Below, in pieces: positions 1 through 5,012 of a stretch of DNA of 5,553 nucleotides (positions within the stretch are counted from its first letter, which is position 1; each line of letters begins with the position of its first letter). The position numbers were made by a program, and so were the translations under genes. Source of the stretch: JAAYDY01 sp964500225 (GTDB taxonomy: Bacteria > Planctomycetota > Phycisphaerae > FEN-1346 > JAACEH01); the NCBI GenBank assembly GCA_964500225.1, contig CAZCOA010000076.1, positions 1-5,553 of the forward strand, in the 5' to 3' direction. A model generated the notes under the pieces. It had not been told where the DNA came from. It did no database searches and was given only the letters and a program-made list of their open reading frames with translations.

Positions 1-156
1 CTGGAGTGCCGGCGGGAAGGCCGCTGGCAGCCGTGGGTCATCGACGAGGGGCTGAAGATGCCGAGCGTCCCGCCGGCCCTGAGGCTGGTCATCGTCTTCG
101 CCGACGGGACGCACGCGACGAGGACGCTCCTGGTGGCCGGGAGCATCGAGCTATGA
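1..156 (+). CDS. gspJ: Type II secretion minor pseudopilin GspJ-like, C-terminal end (5' truncated)
   Basis: Only the last 51 codons are visible; the gene starts upstream of the window. Frame 1 is open from the first base to a TGA at 154-156. The visible residues include a Trp-rich stretch (RWQPWVIDEG) followed by PPALRLVIVFADG and a final short beta-type segment ending GSIEL. A 'P..lrl.i.f.dG' strand near the end is typical of the C-terminal beta domain of GspJ. GspJ is known as a minor pseudopilin that joins GspI and GspK in the complex at the pseudopilus tip. The stop codon overlaps the gspK start in an ATGA, and a GspK-like protein directly downstream is the usual order, which supports the call more than the short sequence does. 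GspI or GspH are less likely because those normally precede gspJ. Confidence 0.72.
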   Translation: MECRREGRWQPWVIDEGLKMPSVPPALRLVIVFADGTHATRTLLVAGSIEL

Positions 157-1079
157 GAACCGCGCGCTATAGAGGCAGCGCCCTGGTCACGGTGCTCGGC
201 GTGGTGGTCATCCTGGCCACGGTCACCGCCGCCCTGGCCGTCAGCGTCCAGGTGGAGCGGATGCGGCTGGACGCCCAGGCGGCAGCCGACCAGCGGCGGA
301 CGGCCGCCCTCTCGGCCATGACGGCGGCCGCAGCCCTGCTGCGTTCGCCAGGCGACCTCGACCGACCGCTCTATGGCACGGCCCGCGAACTGGAGACGGG
401 CGGCATGGCGGTGCGCTTCATGATCCAGGACCAGGCCGGCAAGCTCCCCGTCGAGGCGCTCTACGGGGCGGCCGAGGAAGGGCAGCGCCGCGAAAAGGTC
501 GAGCGGCTGCTCAGTGAACTGGAGGCGCGGGGCTTGCCCGACGGGCTGGAAGCCGACCGTCAACTGGTGTCCAGTCCGCCGCGAAGCGGCGCGGCCGACG
601 CCGGCGAGATGATCGCCGACGACGTGGACCTGGCCGAGGCCCTGGCCGCCTCGGGCTGGCGGCCGCGGCGGCAACTGTTTGCCGTTGGCGACGGCGAGCC
701 GTCAGTTGAGGGCCTGGCCCTGGGAACGCTGTCTCGTGTCGGCGGGCCGGTGACGGTCAATGTCAACACCGCCCCGCCGGAGGTCCTGCGGCTGGTCTTT
801 CTGTCGCGGGGCTTCGGCCATGAGGTCGAGGGCGTCCTGGCGGCCCGCGGGCAGAAGCCCCTGGCATCGGTGGGCGAACTGCGGCGGCGTCACGTGCTGA
901 GCGAAGAGGCGGCGCGGGCCGTGGGGCCGCTGCTGACGACGACGCCCGGCCCGGCCTGCGTGGTGGCCGAGGTCGCGCTGGAAGACACCCGCGAGACGTT
1001 CGTGGGGTTTCTCGTTTGGAAGAAAGGTAGACCTGTTCTGGAGCGGTTCTTCTCGGCCCATGAAGTCACTTCTAAGTAG
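153..1079 (+). CDS. gspK: Type II secretion minor pseudopilin GspK-like
   Basis: 308-residue protein, close to the usual GspK length. GspK caps the pseudopilus tip with GspI and GspJ. Visible features are a short basic N-terminus, a Gly8-Ser9 site fitting prepilin-peptidase cleavage, and a hydrophobic helix at residues 9-30. The fifth residue after the cut is Thr, not Glu; lack of Glu5 is characteristic of GspK among pseudopilins. Residues 91-103 (IQDQAGKLPVEAL) match the family's 'i.DeggKlnln' strand, and residues 202-212 (VNVNTAPPEVL) match the conserved 'inlNtA..evL' motif, followed by a helix-hairpin-helix-like stretch (LASVGELRRR) at 238-247. The ATG at 153 was chosen because the prepilin signal begins there, GGGAG lies 9 bases upstream (139-143), and it overlaps the gspJ stop. 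The frame is open further upstream, but that extension covers gspJ and is not credible. Its end overlaps the next gene by 20 bases. Confidence 0.88.
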   Translation: MRTARYRGSALVTVLGVVVILATVTAALAVSVQVERMRLDAQAAADQRRTAALSAMTAAAALLRSPGDLDRPLYGTARELETGGMAVRFMIQDQAGKLPVEALYGAAEEGQRREKVERLLSELEARGLPDGLEADRQLVSSPPRSGAADAGEMIADDVDLAEALAASGWRPRRQLFAVGDGEPSVEGLALGTLSRVGGPVTVNVNTAPPEVLRLVFLSRGFGHEVEGVLAARGQKPLASVGELRRRHVLSEEAARAVGPLLTTTPGPACVVAEVALEDTRETFVGFLVWKKGRPVLERFFSAHEVTSK

Positions 1080-1536
1080 AGATCTTCATCGCCTCGGCCC
1101 CTGGGCCCTGAGCCTGTCCGGCATCATTCTGCTGACCCTGGCCGTCTGGCAGGCCCGGCTGATGCTGGAGAAGGACGCCATGACGCGGAGCGAACCGCTG
1201 GCCCGGCGGCTGATTGAGGCCGCCCGCAGCGAGGCCGCGCCATCGCCTCCGCCGCAGACTGTGAACGGCGGTGCCTGGAACCGCGACCTCCGCCAGGTGG
1301 CGGCGGCCAAGCTTCTGCCGGAGAAGCCGCCCGAGCCGGTGGGCCTGGAGTTCACCGGTGCCGTGCTCGACGGGGCCGGCTCGATGGCTTTCCTGCGCGA
1401 CCGTCAGGGCACGGCCCACATGAAGAGCGTCGGCGGCGAAGTGGACGGCTGGCAGGTCCTGGAGATCAAGGAATCTTCTGTCACCGTGAAGAAAGGAGAG
1501 CGGCAGGAGACGCTGCCGCTGAAGCCGCCCTCATGA
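1060..1536 (+). CDS. gspC: GspC-like inner-membrane T2SS protein, short form with HR domain only
   Basis: 158-residue bitopic membrane protein. A short basic N-terminus is followed by a single hydrophobic helix at about residues 14-31, a Pro/Ala-rich linker around 58-66, and a beta-rich domain at 93-155. That domain reads LEFTGAVLDG ... VGGEVDGWQVLEIKESSV ... ETLPL, the classic pattern of the GspC homology region (HR) and of PilP: 'l.Gtv.....A......vG..v.gw.v..I...sV.l......tL.L'. In the family the HR domain contacts the N-terminal domains of the secretin GspD and links the inner-membrane platform to the outer-membrane channel. The protein ends right after the HR domain, so the C-terminal PDZ or coiled-coil segment of many GspC proteins is absent. 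A PilP-like name is possible, but the neighbours (GspK and a one-piece GspL) favour T2SS. The start overlaps gspK; the nearest GGAG is 16 bases upstream, so initiation probably relies on coupling. Confidence 0.8.
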   Translation: MKSLLSRDLHRLGPWALSLSGIILLTLAVWQARLMLEKDAMTRSEPLARRLIEAARSEAAPSPPPQTVNGGAWNRDLRQVAAAKLLPEKPPEPVGLEFTGAVLDGAGSMAFLRDRQGTAHMKSVGGEVDGWQVLEIKESSVTVKKGERQETLPLKPPS

Positions 1537-2855
1537 GCCAGTGCCTCGCTATCCTCATCGGCCCGCGGCACGTCACCGTCGCCGTTGCCGCGCGCCGCGG
1601 CGGCGCGTGGGCGGCGGCCCAGCCCGTGAGCCGGGAGATTCCCGGCGAAGGGGCCTCGCCGCGCCTCCTGGCGGGCCTGACCGGCGACCTGCGCCGCAGC
1701 CTCAACCTCAAGGGCAGGCCGACGGTCGCCGTCGCCGTCTGCGCCCGCCACTTCGCCTGGCGGCATCTGGCCTGCCAGGTCAACAGGCGGCATCGCAATG
1801 CGGCCCTGGCCTCGGCCTTCGAGGAAGAAAGCCCTCTGCCGATGGAGCGGCTGCACCTGGTCTTCCGCCACGACGAGAACTCGCCGGGCACCGGCGGTAA
1901 TGCGTTCGTTCTGGCCGCCGAACGGGCCTGGCTGGCTGAACTGCTGGAGGAACTGGAACGCTTCGGCCTCGGGCCGGAGGTGCTCGTGCCCGACACGATT
2001 CTCATGGCCCGTCTGGCACAGAAAGCCGAGGCCGCGGACGAGCCTGCGTCCGCGCGCCGGCTGGCCTGCGTCGAGAGCGGCGGGCGGCCGCTGGTGCTGC
2101 TGCTGGAGGACGAGCGGCTTGCGGGCTGGCAGGAATATGCCGACCGTCCCGCCGCGGAGCGCGACCTGCCGCGCTGGAGCTTGGCCGAAGGGCTCGCTGC
2201 GCCCCAAGAAGTTCTCTGGCACGAACCGGGCGAGGCGGACCTGCTGGGGGAACTGGCCCGCCTGGCGATGGAGGCCCCGCCCCCGGAAAACCTGTGCGTC
2301 GGGCCCTTCCGCTGTCGCCGGCGGACGCTGCGCTGGCGGCGACACGGCCTGGCGGCGGCCGCCGCCGCGACGCTGGCCGCGCTCATCGGCGCGGCGGCCC
2401 TCTTCATTGAGGCGTCGCGCATCGAGCAGGCCGCCGCGGGCCTGCGGTCCGCCCAGGCGGAAGCCTGGCAGCGCTTGGCGCCGGGCCAGCCACCGCCGGC
2501 GTCGCTCCTGGTGCGCCTGGAGTCCGACGCCGCGCGGCTCAAGGCCCTGACCGGCGAGAGCGGCAGCCTGCCAGCCTACCGTTCGGCGCGGCTCACGCTT
2601 CAGGAGGTCTTCGCCGCCCTGCCGACGGGCGTCAGGCTTGACGTGGCCGAGCTTCGCGTCGATCAGCGCGAGGTGACTATCCGCGGCGAGACCGGCTCCC
2701 ACGCCGACGCCGAGCGGATCGCCAGGGCCCTCGATGGTCTGCCGGGCCTTGAGTGCCCGTTGCCGCGAAGCGATGTTCTCGGGCCCGGCCGCGTGACCTT
2801 CGTCATCCACGCCGCGCTGGTCGAGGGGGAGGACCGCCATGGCGAGACCCGCTGA
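1533..2855 (+). CDS. gspL: GspL-like T2SS inner-membrane platform protein (PilM-like plus PilN-like)
   Basis: 440 residues, the normal size for GspL. Residues 1-255 form a cytoplasmic part that fits the actin-like PilM/GspL fold, including FVLAAERAWLAELLEELE (125-142) and a 'LVPD' turn at 151-154 typical of GspL. An Arg-rich stretch (260-270) then precedes one membrane helix at about 272-292, which puts the N-terminal part in the cytoplasm. A helical linker (295-350) follows, then a periplasmic ferredoxin-like domain (about 356-432) with the pattern LPTGVRLDVAELRVDQ ... VTIRGETGSHADAERI ... GRVTFVIHAAL, as in PilN/GspL. In the family GspL binds the ATPase GspE through its cytoplasmic part and GspM through its periplasmic part. 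A PilM-PilN unit in one chain is the hallmark separating T2SS from type IV pili, where these are two genes. The start shares an ATGA with the gspC stop, with no strong ribosome site close by. Confidence 0.87.
   Translation: MSQCLAILIGPRHVTVAVAARRGGAWAAAQPVSREIPGEGASPRLLAGLTGDLRRSLNLKGRPTVAVAVCARHFAWRHLACQVNRRHRNAALASAFEEESPLPMERLHLVFRHDENSPGTGGNAFVLAAERAWLAELLEELERFGLGPEVLVPDTILMARLAQKAEAADEPASARRLACVESGGRPLVLLLEDERLAGWQEYADRPAAERDLPRWSLAEGLAAPQEVLWHEPGEADLLGELARLAMEAPPPENLCVGPFRCRRRTLRWRRHGLAAAAAATLAALIGAAALFIEASRIEQAAAGLRSAQAEAWQRLAPGQPPPASLLVRLESDAARLKALTGESGSLPAYRSARLTLQEVFAALPTGVRLDVAELRVDQREVTIRGETGSHADAERIARALDGLPGLECPLPRSDVLGPGRVTFVIHAALVEGEDRHGETR
2825..2833 (+). promoter_or_regulatory. 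Strong ribosome binding site for gspM
   Basis: The purine run GGGGGAGGA contains GGAGG at 2828-2832, 6 bases before the ATG at 2839. It lies inside the 3' end of gspL and fixes the gspM start. It is stronger than the sites before gspC and gspL. Confidence 0.7.
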
Positions 2856-3378
2856 CGGGCGGCGCGCCGCCGCCCTTGCCGTCGTCATGCTCGCCGTCGG
2901 CCTGGCGGCCCTGGCCGCGGCCGGCTGGCGTGAGCGCAAGGCAACCGGACGGCTGCAGGCCCTGACACGCGAGACCGCCCTGGCCGCCGATCTGGCGGGG
3001 GAGGTTCGCCGGCTCCAGGTCGCCGGCCGCAAGGCGGTCGAACCCTCGGCCGAGAGCCTGAATCCGGCGGCCTTCTTCGAGCGGCTCGCCGCCGCCATCG
3101 GCATCGCCCCGGAGTCGGTCAAGGGCATCGAGACCCGCCGTGTGCCGCAGGCCAAAGACTCGCCCTACGACGAACTGGCCACCATGGTCCGCCTGGCCGC
3201 GGTATCGCAGGACAAGGTCGGAGAGTTTCTCGAGCGCATCGAGAAGGAGAACCCGCAGTACCTGGTCAAGGACGTGCGGCTCGTGGCGAGCGAAGGCAAA
3301 GGCGCCCTGTGGGACGCGACGATCACCGTCTCGCTTCTTGTCTACAGACCTGACACTATTGATACGGAGGGCTCGTGA
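2839..3378 (+). CDS. gspM: GspM/PilO-like T2SS inner-membrane platform protein
   Basis: 179 residues with the layout of GspM and PilO: a short basic N-terminus, one hydrophobic helix at about 10-29, a probable coiled-coil at 31-65, and a small alpha/beta domain at 75-172. The end of that domain (VGEFLERIEKENPQYLVKDVRLVAS ... WDATITVSLLVY) matches the PilO pattern in which a helix that sets 'Fl..ie' is followed by a strand 'y.vk.vrl' and a final strand 'w.a.itv..l.y'. GspM is known to pair with GspL through these periplasmic ferredoxin-like domains and to stabilise GspL-GspE. The position directly after gspL, overlapping it by 17 bases, is the standard one. Sequence identity in this family is low, so the call rests mainly on architecture and gene order. 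Confidence 0.8.
   Translation: MARPADGRRAAALAVVMLAVGLAALAAAGWRERKATGRLQALTRETALAADLAGEVRRLQVAGRKAVEPSAESLNPAAFFERLAAAIGIAPESVKGIETRRVPQAKDSPYDELATMVRLAAVSQDKVGEFLERIEKENPQYLVKDVRLVASEGKGALWDATITVSLLVYRPDTIDTEGS
3366..3370 (+). promoter_or_regulatory. Ribosome binding site supporting the GTG start at 3375
   Basis: GGAGG lies 4 bases before the GTG at 3375, which is slightly close. The GTG overlaps the gspM stop as GTGA. No in-frame ATG occurs before the lipoprotein signal, and the next possible start (GTG at 3420) would remove the basic n-region, so the GTG at 3375 is preferred. Confidence 0.6.
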
Positions 3379-4028
3379 CGAGACAACATGGAGAGAACAG
3401 AATCTACGCAGCGGCGGCAGTGCTGATCATTGCCGCTCTGGGTGTGGCCGGTTGTCAGGCCCCGGCCGCCCGGGCCTTTGACCGGGACCTGGCTGTGCGC
3501 CTCAACGACCAGGCTGCGGCGGAACTGCCGCACCATCCCGACAAGGCCCTGAAGCTCCTGGCCGAGGCCCAGGCGGCGTTCCCCGGCCTGCCGGCGGTGC
3601 ACAACAACATCGGCGTCGCCTACCTCGAAAAGGGTTGCTATTGGGAGGCAGCCGTGGCCTTCCGGCAGGCTTCGGCGGCCGCTCCCGCCGACCCGCAGCC
3701 GCTCTACAACCTCGGCCGCACCTTCGAGATGGTCGGCAACTGGCCGCTGGCGGCCTCCTACTACGAGCAGGCTCTGAGGCTCTCGCCCGACAAGCTGGAA
3801 ATCATCGAGAGTCTGGCCCGTGTCTACGTCAAGCTCGGCCGCCCGCGCAGCGAGATCGCCCCGCTGGCGCAGAAAGCCCTCCGCCAGGAGATGCGCCCCG
3901 AGTGGATCGCCTGGCTGTCGCGCTACGTGGAGGCGGATGCCGGGGCCACGCCAACCCCGGAGCCTTCGCCTGCCGGGGCGCCACCGACCAATGGGGAAGC
4001 GGCCCCAGCGCCGCTGGAGGATCGTTGA
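3375..4028 (+). CDS. TPR-repeat lipoprotein at the end of the T2SS operon, possible pilotin-like factor
   Basis: 217-residue predicted lipoprotein. The signal peptide has Arg3/Arg9, a hydrophobic core (residues 10-25) and the lipobox VAGC with lipidation at Cys27. The residue after Cys is Gln, not Asp, which in well-studied Lol systems favours outer-membrane sorting. The mature part holds tetratricopeptide repeats: a degenerate one around 40-70, then clear ones at about 73-106 (HNNIGVAYLEKGCYWEAAVAFRQA), 107-140 (LYNLGRTFEMVGNWPLAASYYEQAL) and 141-174. A Pro/Ala/Thr-rich, probably disordered tail covers 178-217. TPRs bind proteins. The gene overlaps gspM by 4 bases, so it is probably co-expressed with the secretion machine. 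TPR lipoproteins of the PilF/PilW family act as pilotins for the type IV pilus secretin, and a similar role for GspD is an inference from fold, lipidation and position. A general TPR scaffold is the alternative. Confidence 0.82.
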   Translation: MTRQHGENRIYAAAAVLIIAALGVAGCQAPAARAFDRDLAVRLNDQAAAELPHHPDKALKLLAEAQAAFPGLPAVHNNIGVAYLEKGCYWEAAVAFRQASAAAPADPQPLYNLGRTFEMVGNWPLAASYYEQALRLSPDKLEIIESLARVYVKLGRPRSEIAPLAQKALRQEMRPEWIAWLSRYVEADAGATPTPEPSPAGAPPTNGEAAPAPLEDR

Positions 4029-4099
4029 AGACCGTTTTGAGGCTGGGCGGACGATAACGAGGATTCCGATTCGCCATTCTGAGTGCCGACGGAGAAGAG
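4029..4099 (+). other. Intergenic gap without a clear promoter or terminator
   Basis: The 71 bases between the lipoprotein stop and the next start cluster hold no good stem-loop with a T-run and no well-spaced promoter pair. Short GATTC-type echoes (GATTCC, GATTCG, CCATTC at 4062-4079) are probably chance. Read-through from the T2SS operon into the DUF6398-like gene is therefore possible. Confidence 0.4.
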
Positions 4100-4100
4100 G
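4091..4100 (+). promoter_or_regulatory. Ribosome binding site of the DUF6398-like gene
   Basis: The purine run GGAGAAGAGG precedes three clustered in-frame starts: GTG 4100, ATG 4103 and ATG 4109. GGAG (4091-4094) is 8 bases from ATG 4103, and AGAGG (4096-4100) is 8 bases from ATG 4109. GTG 4100 lies inside the site and is unlikely. ATG 4103 is the preferred start, with ATG 4109 close behind. Confidence 0.5.
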
Positions 4101-4102
4101 TG

Positions 4103-4675
4103 ATGAACATGAAGGGTCTGTTGTTTGAAGAAACCTGCCGGCAGTTGTATGCCGACTTCTTCGGGCGGTATCCGAACGGTGAACTCAGGGAACTCACCGA
4201 CCGGGCGCTCGCCGCGCTGCTGAAGCTGGAAGTGGACTTCTCCGGCGGGGCAGCCGGCTGGGCCGCGGGGATTGTCTACGCCGTCGGCAGCACGGGGTGC
4301 GGCGTGCCGGGCGTGCTCAATGCCGACTTTGAGAAGGCCTTCGGCACGACCATGAACACAGTGCGCAGACGCGCTGCAGAGGTTGAGCGCCTGCTGGAGG
4401 CAGCGGGCGTGCCGCCGGCAGCGGCCCTGATGTTCAGCGAAGGGTGGACGCTCCGCGACGAGGCCAATGCCATGTGCGCCTATGCCTTCTGCAACGGCTT
4501 CATCGAGGACATCCACGCCAGCGGGCGGATCACCGAAGCGGAGATGAAGAAGCTGATGATCGAGGCCTCGGCCGGCCTGGCCCGGCTGCTGGAGAAGAAG
4601 CGGAACAACCCGATGGAGTACGAGCGGTTCATCCGCGACTACCACCGTAGGTACTGTCGCCAGTGGGAGCGGTAG
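4103..4675 (+). CDS. DUF6398-like helical protein with an unassigned C-terminal half
   Basis: 190 residues from the ATG at 4103. The N-terminal half (about 5-98) reads like DUF6398: a leading helix with FEETCRQLYADFF, a helix ELTDRALAALLKL, then WAAGIVYAVGSTG (53-65) and LNADFEKAFGTTMNTVRRRA (72-91). The 'WAA.IvYaig' helix followed by an 'l...F.tt..Tvr.r...v..ll' helix pair also recalls a cyclin/TFIIB-type box or a helix-turn-helix, so nucleic-acid binding is conceivable but not shown. The C-terminal half (100-190) is mostly helical, with CAYAFCNGFIEDIHASGRI and a basic, aromatic end (YHRRYCRQW); I do not recognise it. There is no signal peptide or membrane helix, so it is probably cytoplasmic. 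It lies 74 bases after the lipoprotein gene with its own ribosome site, so it may be a passenger at the operon end or separately expressed. The protein is surely real; its function is unknown. Confidence 0.72.
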   Translation: MNMKGLLFEETCRQLYADFFGRYPNGELRELTDRALAALLKLEVDFSGGAAGWAAGIVYAVGSTGCGVPGVLNADFEKAFGTTMNTVRRRAAEVERLLEAAGVPPAAALMFSEGWTLRDEANAMCAYAFCNGFIEDIHASGRITEAEMKKLMIEASAGLARLLEKKRNNPMEYERFIRDYHRRYCRQWER

Positions 4676-4682
4676 GCGGTGC

Positions 4683-5012
4683 TCACTTGATGTCGGCAAC
4701 GATGCCCGCCAGCCGCTCGAAGTCCGGCACTTCGCCGGCCCGCTGATACGCCTTCCGCGCCTCCCGAATCGCATCATGAAGCTCCGGCCACGCCTGCGAT
4801 TCCTCCTCGGCTTCGTGCAGATGCCCGATGGCCAGGAGCCGGTGGGGATAGCCGTTCTGGTGCTCGGAGATCAGCACCCACGCCGCGCCCAAATGCTTCG
4901 TGACACACTCCATGCACGACGGCCGCGTGACCTGCCTCCGTCGCGAGAGCGGCCCCAGGCGGCGCTTCTCAAGGTTGTCGGCCAGCTTCTGCCCGCATCC
5001 GCAATCACCCAT
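4683..5012 (-). CDS. Small Cys-containing protein with KHLGxA / GHLHEAEEE signature, function unknown
   Basis: 109 residues from the ATG at 5012. A CxC pair (Cys4, Cys6) and a CxxC pair (Cys33, Cys36) flank a basic stretch (RRRQ at 24-27), a pattern that could bind a metal ion. A dense, patterned block follows: KHLGAAWVLISEH (39-51), GYPHR (54-58), IGHLHEAEEES (62-72) and a helix HDAIREARKAYQ (79-90). The repeated His/Glu positions suggest a conserved helical fold. I recall similar 'CxxC.KHL..A..L..E...GYP...laiGHL.EAe.E' small proteins in phage-like or accessory regions, but this is memory and not a search. ATG 5012 was chosen because GGAG (5022-5025 on the minus strand) sits 9 bases upstream; a GTG at 5027 would add five residues. 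It overlaps the upstream minus-strand gene by 8 bases, so the two are probably co-translated. Its end faces the DUF6398-like gene across 7 bases. Confidence 0.68.
   Translation of the reverse strand: MGDCGCGQKLADNLEKRRLGPLSRRRQVTRPSCMECVTKHLGAAWVLISEHQNGYPHRLLAIGHLHEAEEESQAWPELHDAIREARKAYQRAGEVPDFERLAGIVADIK

Noticed and set aside
6..152. N-terminal extension of gspK from a GTG at 6
   Set aside because: The frame is open, but the extension is Arg/Pro/Gly-rich, covers the end of gspJ in another frame, and would bury the prepilin signal that begins at 153.
1798..2550. 250-codon + strand frame inside gspL
   Set aside because: It is rich in Trp, Arg, Ser and Pro, typical of an off-frame reading of GC-rich DNA, and sits fully inside gspL.
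1404..3155. 583-codon open frame on the minus strand opposite gspC-gspL-gspM
   Set aside because: Its protein is a low-complexity run of Arg, Ala, Gly and Gln without domains. It lies opposite three recognisable T2SS genes, and such antisense openness is expected in very GC-rich coding DNA.
4025..4067. Possible promoter with TTGAAG or TTGAGG and GATAAC/GATTCC boxes
   Set aside because: The spacings (10, 19 or 22 bases) and the match to consensus are poor, so this is not better than chance.
4676..4682. Shared bidirectional terminator between the convergent genes
   Set aside because: Only 7 bases separate the stops, and I see no stem-loop with flanking A/T runs there.
3923..4777. 284-codon minus-strand open frame opposite the lipoprotein end and DUF6398-like gene
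   Set aside because: It has shadow-like composition with no motif and is antisense to a + strand gene with a good ribosome site and a domain-like protein.
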